A DNA stretch of 64,000 nucleotides from JBKBII01 sp046299415 (GCA_046299415.1 JBKBII010000003.1:124001-188000); one strand, 5' to 3'. Positions 33,298-43,087 are shown, numbered from the stretch's first letter. The notes: generated by a model from the letters alone, not told the origin. Made by a program: numbers and translations.

Positions 33298-34221
33298 ATG
33301 TGGCTCATTCAAGACACCGAAGTCCTATCACCCTTGCTGTGGTGGATGATCGCCGGGATCCTGGGGCTGGTCGTTGGTAGCTTTGTCAACGTCGTGGTCC
33401 ATCGGCTCCCGCTAATACTCGAACGACAATGGCAGGCTGACGCCGAGTGGTATCTGGCTGAACGCGAGCGCGACGCAACGCCAGTTCATGAACGACTCGC
33501 GGACCTACCGCTCGAGCAACCAGACAGCGGCGCAACGGCTCAGCGCTTCGACCTGGCTTATCCCCCCTCACGCTGCCCATCATGCGGCCGACGAATCAAG
33601 GCCTGGGAAAACATTCCTGTCGTATCGTATTTGCTGTTGCGCGCCCGATGCCCGGGCTGCGGAACGCCCATTTCGCCGATGTATCCCCTCGTGGAGTTGG
33701 GCACCGGCCTTGCCTTCGTTTTGGCAGCGATCGTTTATGGACAAAGTGCAGCCTTCATCGGCGCCGCATTTTTCAGTGCCTACTTGATCACTGGCGCTCT
33801 GATCGACGCGCGAACGACACTGCTGCCCGACTCGATCACGCTGCCGCTTCTTTGGGCAGGTCTCGCGTTCAATGCGACCGGTGTCGGTTTCACAGAACTC
33901 GACAACGCAGTCTGGGGCGCGATTGCTGGCTACCTGTCGTTGTGGCTGGTATTTCATGCCTTCAAACTGGCCACCGGCAAAGAGGGCATGGGGCACGGCG
34001 ACTTCAAGCTCCTCGCGGCTATCGGTGCATGGCTCGGCTGGACTGCACTTCCAATGGTGCTCCTGATGTCATCGCTGGTCGGGGCCGTCGTTGGCCTCGC
34101 CATGATCATGGCGGCTGGTCGCGACCGCGCTCAACCCATTCCTTTTGGTCCATACCTTGCCGGTGGTGGTCTGATCATGCTGTACGCCGGGGACCTCGCT
34201 TGGCGATGGATCGGCCCGTAG
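33298..34221 (+). CDS. pilD: Prepilin peptidase/N-methyltransferase PilD
   Basis: PilD cleaves type IV prepilins and methylates the new N-terminus. The 307-residue membrane protein has the N-terminal methyltransferase-like domain with zinc cysteines C93, C96, C118 and C121, and the two catalytic aspartates at D170 (in GALIDARTTLLPD) and D235 (in GMGHGDFKLL). About eight hydrophobic segments are present. It is followed by coaE after 34 bases, the usual pilD-coaE-zapD order. Confidence 0.96.
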   Translation: MWLIQDTEVLSPLLWWMIAGILGLVVGSFVNVVVHRLPLILERQWQADAEWYLAERERDATPVHERLADLPLEQPDSGATAQRFDLAYPPSRCPSCGRRIKAWENIPVVSYLLLRARCPGCGTPISPMYPLVELGTGLAFVLAAIVYGQSAAFIGAAFFSAYLITGALIDARTTLLPDSITLPLLWAGLAFNATGVGFTELDNAVWGAIAGYLSLWLVFHAFKLATGKEGMGHGDFKLLAAIGAWLGWTALPMVLLMSSLVGAVVGLAMIMAAGRDRAQPIPFGPYLAGGGLIMLYAGDLAWRWIGP

Positions 34222-34255
34222 CACGGTTGCAGATACCCAAGATCACCGACCCTCA

Positions 34256-35155
34256 ATGACCCACACGCACGTTATGCCGGATGACGTCTCTGAACAATCG
34301 ACAACACTCGACTGCCTGGCCATCACTGGCGGCATCGCGGCGGGCAAGTCCACTTGTCTGGAGATTCTGTCGGCGCGAGGCTTCGACGCCTGCGACACCG
34401 ACGCCATCGTCGCCTCAATCTACAGGGAACAGCAGTGGATTACCCGAATCGCCTCGATTCTAAATCTCGAATCTGAGGCGGAGGTGTCATCAAAGGAAAC
34501 GCTTCGAGAACGCCTGATCCACGCTCCAGAACTCTTCACCGCGCTGGAGACCTTACTACACGCAGAGATTTGGCGACGACTCGTCGATTGGCGACGGTCG
34601 ATTAATCCACGTATCGGATGCGCGGTCGCGGTGCCCTTGCTTTTCGAGGCAGGATGGGCCCATCGTTTCAAGCACGTTCTCGTGATTCACTGCGACGAAT
34701 CAACTCGGCGGGCTCGGGCATTTCAGCGCCCTGGAATGACGGCGGCATGGTTTGACGCACTAAACGCTCGCCAACTGACGGACGAACAGAGAATCGGCGC
34801 CGCCAAAGCCTGCAAACAAGCCGTGTTGATTCATAATCCCGAAACACCCCGCCTCGACTCGGCTACTCGATCCGGAGATTCTGCAGATTTATCCACGGAA
34901 CGGACAATGCGCCGGCTTCCAAGCCAGCAAAATTCACCGGCTAACCGCCAGGTTTTCTCGACAGCAATCGAACACCCCCGGATTCGACAGACGCACCTCG
35001 CCTCAGACGGCAGTGAACTCGGCGCCATCGCAAATTCCCTAGGCGAACGCCCCGGCGATATCGAGCTTGAACAAGCTCTTACCGCGTTCCTGTCTGATCT
35101 TGAGGCCTTGAACTGTAAACCCAGCGCTGCACAGGATCACCGTGATTGTCTTTGA
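34256..35155 (+). CDS. coaE: Dephospho-CoA kinase, with extra C-terminal segment
   Basis: CoaE phosphorylates dephospho-CoA in the last step of CoA synthesis. The 299-residue product has the P-loop GGIAAGKST at residues 25-33, a LLHAEIWRRL segment, and VAVPLLFEAGWAHRF, all in CoaE order. The family is usually near 200 residues. Here about 85 extra residues, rich in serine, threonine and charged groups, are inserted after KQAVLIHNPETP. The adenine/CoA residue run DTDAIV is also less standard. It overlaps zapD by 14 bases. The assignment rests on motifs and on context. Confidence 0.85.
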   Translation: MTHTHVMPDDVSEQSTTLDCLAITGGIAAGKSTCLEILSARGFDACDTDAIVASIYREQQWITRIASILNLESEAEVSSKETLRERLIHAPELFTALETLLHAEIWRRLVDWRRSINPRIGCAVAVPLLFEAGWAHRFKHVLVIHCDESTRRARAFQRPGMTAAWFDALNARQLTDEQRIGAAKACKQAVLIHNPETPRLDSATRSGDSADLSTERTMRRLPSQQNSPANRQVFSTAIEHPRIRQTHLASDGSELGAIANSLGERPGDIELEQALTAFLSDLEALNCKPSAAQDHRDCL

Positions 35156-35903
35156 ACAACCGCTGCAGGAACGCATTCGCCTTTTTTTGCGCCTGGAGAC
35201 GCTGTTTCAGCGCTTCAATGAAGCGATGGCGCACGGCGACCGTCAGGGCGATCATGCCGCTATCGCTGCGCTATTCGACCTTTACGCCCTACTGCACCGC
35301 GTCGACATAAAACGCGAGTTACTGGGCGAACTGGAACGACAATCGACAAATCTACAGCGCTTCCTGAGTGACCCCGGAGTCGATGCAGACCGCCTAAACC
35401 AGGCTCTGTCGCATCAAGAAATGCTCTACACCCGAATCGAATCGCAAACCGGCAGCCTCGATCACGAAGCCAGACGGAACGATTTCTACGTATCGCTGCA
35501 GCAACGCGCCGCCAGTCCCGGGGGGCCGAGTCATTTCGACTTACCCATTTATGCACTTTGGCAGCGACAACCACTGGAAGACCGCCACGCCTTGCTTCTC
35601 GAATGGGTCGCGCCCCTAGAAGCCATCCACGAAACCTGCCTCCTCGCCCTCGACTACATTCGTGCGGCCGGCACGCCTCGGGTAGTCATCGCGATCGACG
35701 GCTTCTACGAACAACCCCTCGATGCCGGCAACGCCTGGCAAATGCTGCGCATCAAGACAGATGACAGGCGCAACCTGTATCCGGAAGTCAGCTCAGGCCG
35801 CCAACGCTTTACGATTCGTTGGCTGCACGCCGACTCGTTCCGCGATCGTCCGGCGGCTCTGCGCGAAGATCTGGCATTCACGTTGACTTGCTGCGCCCTT
35901 TAA
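35142..35903 (+). CDS. zapD: Cell division protein ZapD
   Basis: ZapD is a cytoplasmic protein that bundles FtsZ filaments at the Z ring. The 253-residue product begins at a GTG within the coaE end, MIVFEQPLQERIRLFLRLET, matching the family's conserved start (FE.PL.E..R..LR.E). The C-terminal part has LDYIRAAGTPRVVIAIDGFYEQPLD-type sequence. The usual next gene, yacG, is absent, and no four-cysteine zinc protein follows. Confidence 0.93.
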   Translation: MIVFEQPLQERIRLFLRLETLFQRFNEAMAHGDRQGDHAAIAALFDLYALLHRVDIKRELLGELERQSTNLQRFLSDPGVDADRLNQALSHQEMLYTRIESQTGSLDHEARRNDFYVSLQQRAASPGGPSHFDLPIYALWQRQPLEDRHALLLEWVAPLEAIHETCLLALDYIRAAGTPRVVIAIDGFYEQPLDAGNAWQMLRIKTDDRRNLYPEVSSGRQRFTIRWLHADSFRDRPAALREDLAFTLTCCAL

Positions 35904-35920
35904 CGCCTCGCTTCGAGGCG
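35904..35920 (+). terminator. Hairpin after zapD
   Basis: CGCCTCG and CGAGGCG form a perfect seven-pair stem with a three-base loop immediately after the zapD stop. No T-run follows, so the terminator role is inferred from position. Confidence 0.45.
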
Positions 35921-36122
35921 AAGGCAAATGAATGGCTGGACGGACACATTGCCGCGCAGCGCGGTTTTCGATCCCTCGCTCAGCGAACTTGCCAAGCCTT
36001 GATCGCTGCGCTGAAATCCCAGCTATCAACCAGGATCGAAGGCCTCGCGTTCGAGAACCTGCCTGTTGGTAGATGATCCTCCAGGGATCGCGAGTCATAC
36101 TTGGCACTCGCGCAATCCAGCT

Positions 36123-37586
36123 TCAGCGCCCACTGGACTCGGACCAAAAGGCCCGAATACCCGCAACTCCCTGCGCACCCAATCTCTGCCACACTTCAAC
36201 CACAGCGGGCGAAAGCCCTCCGAGCGCGTAGACCGGCACAGGGCTCTCGCGCACCCATCGCGCGAACGTCCGGGGCCCGAGCACGGCAGCACCGGGATGC
36301 GTTTGTGTCGAACAAACGGGCCCCAATGTGACTGCCAACGGTCGCGCGCGAAGGGGCAATTTCTCGATCTCAGCCAGAGCTCCGCGATCGTGGACCGCAA
36401 CCATAAACGGCAGCGCACGCTCAGCGGAAGCGCCTTGCTTGACCGATAAGCAATTTTCGATCTGTGATCCGATTTTGCGCCAGACCGCCTCGGGCAAATG
36501 CCAACCGAGTGCCGGCCATTGGTGTGCACGCCCATCATCTTCGCTACCGGTATCCGAACGGACACCGCGAACCCTTCGCGGCGTCCCCAACCGACTCGCG
36601 ATACCCCGCTTAATTGCAACAAGTCCGTTCTCACCAGGATTTAGCCAGACCCGGCCCCGCCACTGCAGAGACGCCAGACGGTCGAGTGCCGCCGCAAAAG
36701 CACGCCAGCGCTCATCCGGCGTCAGACTTGGTGCACGAAGCTGCAACTGTCGCCAGCGCCCAACATCGACACCATGCCCAGACGCCGAGTTGTTCATCCC
36801 GATCGACAGCTGCTCGACCCACGTCATCCACTTCATGACATCACGACCAGGATCAGGAGAAATCGGCAAGTGCGAGGGCAACATCAGGGCATTTGAAAAG
36901 CGGGAATTGGCCGGTGGCCAGCGCAGCCAGCCAAGCTCGACAGGATGAACCCATGCCAACCATTGGCCTTCCGCGCCTCGAAAGTGTTTTGACTGAGGCC
37001 CGCTGAACTGGCGACTCGAGCACGCGATGGGCTCTGATGTCCTCGTGCCACTTTGGGCGAGGATCGCTGGTTTACTGGAGTTAGTTGCATCGGTCGAGCC
37101 TCCAGCCACCGATCCTGACCGCACTGAAGACGTGGCAAACGCCGCAGCGGCAGAACAGACGGAGCGGTACGCTATCAAACGCACGACGCGATCGCTGTAG
37201 CGATGCCTCACCGCACCGAGACAATACCAACGCCGACGTTTTACAGTCCCCGGGGGGTTGGCCTCGCCATCGTCGCTCATCGGCAATCGATGGCCTTCAA
37301 TGGCACCCGATGCGCTCAAGTCTGGAAAAGTCTCGTGGCAGGGATCGCCGCAACCATCCACCCCAACCAAGCCAAGTTCCTCGAGCAATTCTCGATGCAA
37401 CGCTGCAATACGCGTCTCGCCTGGCTCGCATTTGCCCCCCGGGAACTCCCAGCAACCGGCCAGATGTTGCTGACCACGTCGACGTGCGATCAAAACCCGC
37501 CGACCACGCTCACCAACAGGGTTGACGACATCGCGAGACTCGAGCACCGCAAGCGCGACAACGACTTCGTCACGCTGCGTGTTCAA
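36123..37586 (-). CDS. Nudix hydrolase fused to a thiamine-phosphate-synthase-like domain
   Basis: The 487-residue product has an N-terminal MutT-type Nudix domain with a perfect box (G51, E57, REXXEE at 65-70) that would hydrolyse 8-oxo-dGTP or a related nucleotide. After a long non-conserved linker rich in serine, it has a C-terminal TIM-barrel domain like ThiE (GPVCSTQTHPGAAVLG, then VYALGGLSPAVVEVWQRLGA). This fusion is known near secA and argJ in gammaproteobacteria. The lysine of the ThiE phosphate loop is not present, so a true thiamine role is doubtful. It overlaps argJ by an ATGA. Confidence 0.88.
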   Translation of the reverse strand: MNTQRDEVVVALAVLESRDVVNPVGERGRRVLIARRRGQQHLAGCWEFPGGKCEPGETRIAALHRELLEELGLVGVDGCGDPCHETFPDLSASGAIEGHRLPMSDDGEANPPGTVKRRRWYCLGAVRHRYSDRVVRLIAYRSVCSAAAAFATSSVRSGSVAGGSTDATNSSKPAILAQSGTRTSEPIACSSRQFSGPQSKHFRGAEGQWLAWVHPVELGWLRWPPANSRFSNALMLPSHLPISPDPGRDVMKWMTWVEQLSIGMNNSASGHGVDVGRWRQLQLRAPSLTPDERWRAFAAALDRLASLQWRGRVWLNPGENGLVAIKRGIASRLGTPRRVRGVRSDTGSEDDGRAHQWPALGWHLPEAVWRKIGSQIENCLSVKQGASAERALPFMVAVHDRGALAEIEKLPLRARPLAVTLGPVCSTQTHPGAAVLGPRTFARWVRESPVPVYALGGLSPAVVEVWQRLGAQGVAGIRAFWSESSGR

Positions 37587-38833
37587 GAGCGGTATTCGGC
37601 GTTGATACGCACGTAATCATAAGAAAAGTCACAGGTCATCTTGCGCGCCGACCCGGTGCCGCCAGGCACCCCCAAATTGATGACGATTCGGATGTCCGAC
37701 TCAGCGAAGGCTGCGGCACCGGCGGCCTCGGTATAATTCGCCGCGCGCCCGCCATGCTCGACAATGCGGACTCCGTTGACATCGATCGTGACCTGCTCGA
37801 GCAGTAACTGCGCAACCGGCGCTCGACCGACAGCCGCCAGGATTCGCCCCCAGTTTGGATCTGATGCGAATAGAGCTGTTTTGACCAAAGGTGAGGACGC
37901 AACCGTCTCAGCAACGGCCCGCGCCTCGGCATCATCTTTGGCACGATCAATCCTAATATCGACAAACTTCGTCGCGCCCTCGCCATCGCGAACGATCGCC
38001 TCGGCCAACTCGACGCACAACGACTCAAGCGCCTCACGAAACGCTCCGATCTCAGCATCGGTCGCCAAATCAACGCCTTCTGCGCTGTCAACGGACCGCG
38101 CCATCAGCACCGCGCAGTCATTTGTCGACGTATCACCGTCGACGGTGATGGCGTTAAATGAACGCGCCATCACATCCCGCCAATACCGATCGGCGTCCGC
38201 CTGGGCCAAACGAGCATTCGTCCCGACAAACGCGAGCATCGTCGCCATGTTCGGATGGATCATGCCAGAGCCTTTCGCGACCCCTGTCAACACAACATCT
38301 CCGCCACTGACGGCGAACCTGCGCGTCGCGGCCTTGTGGACGATATCAGTGGTCGCAATCGCCTTTGCCGCAGCGATCCATACCGGGCCATCTTCATGTT
38401 TGAGCGCCTTGATCAAGACCGGCAACGCTCGCTCAAAAGGCTCCAGAGGCAAAGGCTCACCGATGACGCCTGTCGAAAAAGGCAGAACCTGGCTGGCATC
38501 GATTCCCAACTGAGCGGCCAGCATGGCATTGACGTCACGCGCCCGTCTCAGACCATCCGCGCCGGTCCCTGCGTTAGCGTTTCCGGCATTGATCAACAAG
38601 GCGACCGGACTGCGACCATGTTCATGTGCAAGCGCCATGTGCTCCCGCACGATGCGCACGGGCGCCGCGCAGAATCGGTTCTGGGTCGTGACGACGGTCA
38701 CCGTCGCGCCTTTCGCGAGCCGGAAGAGCACCAGATCGTCACGATCGCGATAGCGAATTCCGGCCGCTGCTGTGGCGACCTCGATTCCTGGTACTGAATC
38801 GACGGTTTCGACTGCCCGATACGCAACCGGCAT
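37583..38833 (-). CDS. argJ: Arginine biosynthesis bifunctional protein ArgJ
   Basis: ArgJ transfers the acetyl group from N-acetylornithine to glutamate and, in bifunctional forms, also makes N-acetylglutamate from acetyl-CoA. The 416-residue precursor has the self-cleavage site GSGMIHPNMATML with the nucleophilic threonine at about T198, and SNAE-like residues in the first half. The C-terminus ends VRINAEYRS, as in most ArgJ proteins. It overlaps the Nudix gene. A 462-base gap separates it from secA. Confidence 0.96.
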   Translation of the reverse strand: MPVAYRAVETVDSVPGIEVATAAAGIRYRDRDDLVLFRLAKGATVTVVTTQNRFCAAPVRIVREHMALAHEHGRSPVALLINAGNANAGTGADGLRRARDVNAMLAAQLGIDASQVLPFSTGVIGEPLPLEPFERALPVLIKALKHEDGPVWIAAAKAIATTDIVHKAATRRFAVSGGDVVLTGVAKGSGMIHPNMATMLAFVGTNARLAQADADRYWRDVMARSFNAITVDGDTSTNDCAVLMARSVDSAEGVDLATDAEIGAFREALESLCVELAEAIVRDGEGATKFVDIRIDRAKDDAEARAVAETVASSPLVKTALFASDPNWGRILAAVGRAPVAQLLLEQVTIDVNGVRIVEHGGRAANYTEAAGAAAFAESDIRIVINLGVPGGTGSARKMTCDFSYDYVRINAEYRS

Positions 38834-39295
38834 GGCGACCTCAGATCGAAAGATTAGAAGAACGAATCGCGCCGCGACGCTTTGGAAGGACCGTACACGT
38901 CCATCCCCAAGGCCTTAGACCCCGGCAATGAAAAAGTGCCATCTTCGATCTGCGCCGTGCACCCACAACTGATTGTTGATGAAACACGGTGGCGCCCCCC
39001 CCTCGTGGAAACTTCGAACGCGCTCGAGGCCTCCGTCAGGATCCAAGCAACCGAGCGAGCGCTTGGGACCAAAAACGGCCCATCCGGATGGACGGCAAAA
39101 CTGGTCGATGAACGACGCCCAAGAAAAATAGGATCGCCCAATTCGGTACGCCACGGCGCCAACCTGTGCCATGGTCGAGGCAATTGAATCGCTACACGCC
39201 CACCTGAGCAACGCGCCCCGTATTGCCCGAGTGCCTATCCAAGTCACACAGGCTCGAGGCAAAAACGGGTGAAAAGCAGGTTAGCTGAAACGATG
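38834..39295 (-). other. Intergenic region between secA and argJ
   Basis: This 462-base stretch between two minus-strand genes is longer than its neighbours. Two open frames of about 110 codons (38854-39183 and 38915-39262, both minus) show no family features. A run of eight G residues (minus strand) lies near 38996-39003. I see no clear terminator for secA or promoter for argJ. Confidence 0.4.
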
Positions 39296-42118
39296 TCAGC
39301 CGAGTTTCCCATGGCAATGCTTGAACTTTTTGCCTGACCCACACCAGCAGGGATCGTTCCGACCCAGCTTGGCGCCCTCCCGTCTATAGGTCTCCGGCTT
39401 ACTGTCGTCGGGTTTCGCGTCACCGGCCACTCGATCACCCGCTCCCGTCGATACGCCGCCAGCAGACGCCAACCCCTCGGCCGACGCGTGCTGAAAGCGT
39501 AACGCGCTCGCCGGCGGAGGCGCGGAGGCCCGTTCGAGCGCCTCCGCTTCCTCAGGCGTGCGAAGCTTCAGGCGCATTAGCAGGCGCACGACCTCTTCCT
39601 TGACCCGCACGAGCAACGCTTCAAACATCTCGAACGCCTCGCGCTTGTACTCCTGCTTTGGATTGCGTTGCGCATAGCCGCGCAGCCCAATGCCTTGGCG
39701 GAGGTAATCCATCTGCGCCAGATGTTCCTTCCACTGATGATCGAGAACCTGTAGGACGACATCCCGCTCGATTCGCTTGGCCAGATCAACTCCCAACTGG
39801 GCGCGCTTGTCTGCCCAGGTCTCGCGTGCAAGAGCGACCAAGCGTTCGCGCAATGGCGCCTCATGCAACTCAGGCTCGGCCTCAAGCCACTGCGCGACCG
39901 GCACCTCGAGACCGAACGCTTCTTTTAGGCCCTGCTCGAGCCCCGGGATATCCCATTGATCCTCGATCGACTCAGGCGGCACAAAACGCGACACGAGATC
40001 GTTGACGACGTCATCAATCAACTGGTGAACCGTCTCGCTGACATCTTCAGAATCGAGCAACTCGTTTCTCTGCTCATAGATCACCCGCCGTTGATCATTG
40101 GCAACATCGTCATACTCGAGCAGCTGCTTGCGGATATCGAAGTTATGCGCTTCAACCTTACGCTGTGCATTTTCGATCGCGCGCGAAACAAAGCTGTTTT
40201 CAATCGCCTCACCGCGCTCCATGCCCAACCGCGTCATCATCGACTTGACTCGATCCGACGCGAAAATTCGCATCAAATTGTCTTCGAGAGACAGATAGAA
40301 ACGGCTAGAGCCCGGATCACCCTGACGACCCGATCGCCCACGCAACTGGTTGTCGATACGTCGCGACTCGTGACGCTCAGTGCCGATCACGTGCAGACCG
40401 CCAGCGGCGACGACGGCATCGTGCCGCTCCTGCCACGCATCGCGAACCCGCGCGCGTTCCGATTCAGACGCCCCGGCAGGTAGCGCCTCAAGCGCCGCCT
40501 CCAGCGAACCGCCGAGTACGATATCGGTTCCGCGACCCGCCATGTTGGTTGCGATCGTCACTCCGCTCGGCAGACCGGCATCAGCAATCACACCCGCTTC
40601 GCGCTCATGCTGCTTGGCATTGAGCACATTGAACGGAATCTTGGTCGCCTGAAGCGCATTGGCCAGGCGCTCGGAGCTCTCCACCGAAGCCGTCCCGACG
40701 AGGACCGGTTGGCCGCGCTCGTGGCAATCTCGAATGTCCTCGATGATCGCTTCGTATTTCTCGGCATCGGTCAAAAACACCAGATCCTGATGATCGACGC
40801 GGGCAAGAGGCCGATTTCCCGGAATCACAACGACTTCAAGGCCATAGATGGTCTGAAACTCATAGGCTTCAGTGTCAGCCGTGCCCGTCATCCCGGCGAG
40901 CTTGTCGTACGTCCGGAAATAGTTTTGGAACGTGATCGAGGCCAGAGTTTGGTTTTCTTGCTGAATCGGCAGGCCTTCCTTGGCCTCAATCGCCTGATGC
41001 AGACCTTCGGACCAACGCCGTCCCGGCATGACGCGGCCGGTGAACTCGTCAATGATCAAGACCTGTCGATCTCGGACGAGATAGTGCACATCGCGCTGGA
41101 ACAGCGCATGTGCACGCAGCGCCGCGTTCAAGTGGTGCAGCAACGCAATGCTTGCGGCGTCATACAGGCCCTGCCCCTCAGGTAACAAGCCCGCCTGATG
41201 CAACAATTGCTCACACTTCTCCTGGCCATCCTCGGATAGGAACACCTGGCGAGCCTTCTCGTCGACGAAAAAATCGCCCTCCGACTCTTCGTCGACCTGG
41301 CGCACGAGCTGGCCCGGAATCGCATTCATCGCCTGATACATTTCTGAACTGTCGCCCGACGGTCCAGAAATAATCAGCGGAGTCCGCGCTTCATCGATCA
41401 AGATCGAATCGACCTCATCGATCACTGCAAACGCACGCCCGCGTTGCACCCGCTGATCGGGCTGGAAGGCCATGTTGTCGCGCAAGTAATCAAAACCGAA
41501 CTCGTTATTGGTCCCGTAGGTAATGTCGCAGGCATAGGCTTCGCGACGCGTGCACGGCACCAAATGCTGAGACTGACCGCCGCTGTCCTGCGCCGCCGGA
41601 TCAAAACGGAACGACGCGTTGTCCGGACCGAGCCCCCCGGACGTATTGATCACCCCGACCGATAGCCCGAGCGCATGGTAGAGCTGTCCCATCCACGCAG
41701 CATCGCGACGGGCCAGATAATCGTTAACCGTGATGACATGCACACCTTGGCCCACCAACGCGTTGAGGACGACGGGCAGCGTTGCGACCAGCGTCTTGCC
41801 CTCGCCCGTTCGCATTTCCGCGATGCGGCCATCGTGCAGCACCATGCCGCCGATGAGCTGGACATCGAAATGACGCATGCCGAGGACTCGGCGAGCCATC
41901 TCGCGGGTCAGTGCAAAAACCTCGGGCAAATGGGCGTCGCAGCTCGCGTCGGCGTTAGTCAAACCCGCGCGCAGCTCCGCAATTCGCGCACGCAACTGAT
42001 CATCACTCTGTTTTTCAATCTCGGGCTCGAGCCGATTGATCGCCTCGACGCTGCGACGATAGCGTTTTATTAAGCGATCGTTACGACTTCCGAACAGTTT
42101 GCTGAGCAATACCTTCAC
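39296..42118 (-). CDS. secA: Protein translocase ATPase SecA
   Basis: SecA is the cytoplasmic motor that pushes preproteins through SecYEG. I take the GTG at 42116-42118, with a G-rich ribosome binding site just upstream, giving 940 residues that begin MKVLLSKLFGSRNDRLIKRY. Walker A is MRTGEGKTL at about 102-110, and VDSILIDEARTPLIISG marks the next conserved motif. The C-terminal zinc tail CWCGSGKKFKHCHGK, which binds SecB and lipid, is intact. SecA faces away from the DciA-like gene. Confidence 0.97.
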   Translation of the reverse strand: MKVLLSKLFGSRNDRLIKRYRRSVEAINRLEPEIEKQSDDQLRARIAELRAGLTNADASCDAHLPEVFALTREMARRVLGMRHFDVQLIGGMVLHDGRIAEMRTGEGKTLVATLPVVLNALVGQGVHVITVNDYLARRDAAWMGQLYHALGLSVGVINTSGGLGPDNASFRFDPAAQDSGGQSQHLVPCTRREAYACDITYGTNNEFGFDYLRDNMAFQPDQRVQRGRAFAVIDEVDSILIDEARTPLIISGPSGDSSEMYQAMNAIPGQLVRQVDEESEGDFFVDEKARQVFLSEDGQEKCEQLLHQAGLLPEGQGLYDAASIALLHHLNAALRAHALFQRDVHYLVRDRQVLIIDEFTGRVMPGRRWSEGLHQAIEAKEGLPIQQENQTLASITFQNYFRTYDKLAGMTGTADTEAYEFQTIYGLEVVVIPGNRPLARVDHQDLVFLTDAEKYEAIIEDIRDCHERGQPVLVGTASVESSERLANALQATKIPFNVLNAKQHEREAGVIADAGLPSGVTIATNMAGRGTDIVLGGSLEAALEALPAGASESERARVRDAWQERHDAVVAAGGLHVIGTERHESRRIDNQLRGRSGRQGDPGSSRFYLSLEDNLMRIFASDRVKSMMTRLGMERGEAIENSFVSRAIENAQRKVEAHNFDIRKQLLEYDDVANDQRRVIYEQRNELLDSEDVSETVHQLIDDVVNDLVSRFVPPESIEDQWDIPGLEQGLKEAFGLEVPVAQWLEAEPELHEAPLRERLVALARETWADKRAQLGVDLAKRIERDVVLQVLDHQWKEHLAQMDYLRQGIGLRGYAQRNPKQEYKREAFEMFEALLVRVKEEVVRLLMRLKLRTPEEAEALERASAPPPASALRFQHASAEGLASAGGVSTGAGDRVAGDAKPDDSKPETYRREGAKLGRNDPCWCGSGKKFKHCHGKLG

Positions 42119-42377
42119 AGATCCCCCCCGGCCCGGCCGGACGAATGCGATGCACTGAAGCACGAACCGAACCTACGGCCCGCAACGACGACGATCTGAG
42201 CGATCGCGCCGACTTTCGAGACGTCTAAAGGATAAACGAATGCGGACGACAACCTCGCGGACGATGTCACGGTGAGGTCGATTCGAGCGAAGCCAAGCTT
42301 ACAGCCGGCAAAAGTGACGCGGCGACGGGCCGTTTTATCGCTTCTGTCCCCACATGGGTTCAGACTAAACTGTACCA
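42119..42377. other. Divergent promoter region between secA and the DciA-like gene
   Basis: The 259 bases between the two divergent starts must hold promoters for both genes. I find no strong -35/-10 pair on either strand. A TAAACT lies close to the DciA start on the plus strand, but it is too close for a normal leader. There is no secM-like reading frame ahead of secA. Confidence 0.4.
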
Positions 42378-42992
42378 ATGGAACCTGTTCAAAACAGTCT
42401 AAAACGCTTTCTCGGCGCACACCCTCAGCTCAATGCGCCGCATCCAACGGTGATTTCCGCGCCAGATCGCCTACTCATCGATGACATGCTGATCGCCGCT
42501 CTCGGTCTCGAAAAACAACCTGACCCCACAGCCGAAGGAGCAGGAGGCAGTCGCTGCGACCAGTTGCCCCCACAGGCCAATCAACCGCCACGTCTGCGCT
42601 GGTGGATACGTGAGCGCATGCTGGTCGTGATGCTCCACGACAAAAGCACATTCTCGATCGCGCGCTTTTTGGTGCGTGAACTACGCCGGCAGCTCGCAAC
42701 CCTTGGGCATCCGGGAGGGGCAGAGAATGTGCGTTTCCTGTACGACGCGCCCCATCGCGACGCGCCGACGCATCGGGGCTCGCTTGAGCCGCCTGAATCT
42801 GTCATCGAGCGTCGCCTCAGTCCTGCCGGCGCCCGCGACCTCGCTACTATAGCGAGTTCGATTGACGACGCATCGCTGTCCGCAGCGCTTCGCCAGCTCG
42901 CAAAGCGGCTCGCGCCCCCCGAAACCTCACCGTCGCCTGAACAGGCGCACGGCATCACCGCAAGTCGGCGCTCCACCGCGGTACGCGACTGA
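42378..42992 (+). CDS. dciA: DciA-like protein (DUF721)
   Basis: DciA loads the replicative helicase in bacteria without DnaC. The 204-residue product begins MEPVQNSLKRFLGAHPQLNA and has the DUF721-like core with LRWWIRERMLVVMLHDKSTF and ARFLVRELRRQLATL. Position next to secA and lpxC, on the opposite strand, is the usual place in gammaproteobacteria lacking SecM. The sequence is divergent, so the call leans partly on context. Confidence 0.7.
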   Translation: MEPVQNSLKRFLGAHPQLNAPHPTVISAPDRLLIDDMLIAALGLEKQPDPTAEGAGGSRCDQLPPQANQPPRLRWWIRERMLVVMLHDKSTFSIARFLVRELRRQLATLGHPGGAENVRFLYDAPHRDAPTHRGSLEPPESVIERRLSPAGARDLATIASSIDDASLSAALRQLAKRLAPPETSPSPEQAHGITASRRSTAVRD

Positions 42993-43072
42993 ATGGTCCC
43001 AAAATCTAGAGTCCCGACAAGACAGCCAGGGTCCTGCCGAAGCGGAAGCGATGGCCCGAGCCCACATGGCCG

Positions 43073-43087
43073 CCTCGATAACCGAGG
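43073..43087 (+). terminator. Weak hairpin between dciA and lpxC
   Basis: CCTCG and CGAGG form a five-pair stem with a five-base loop, followed on the plus strand by TCTTT. It lies in the 219-base gap between the convergent ends of the DciA-like gene and lpxC, so it could end the former. The rest of the gap shows nothing I can name. Confidence 0.3.

Noticed and set aside
38854..39262. Overlapping minus-strand frames of 109 and 115 codons between secA and argJ
   Set aside because: Neither shows family features or a clear ribosome binding site, and the two overlap in different frames, so I describe the region as intergenic.
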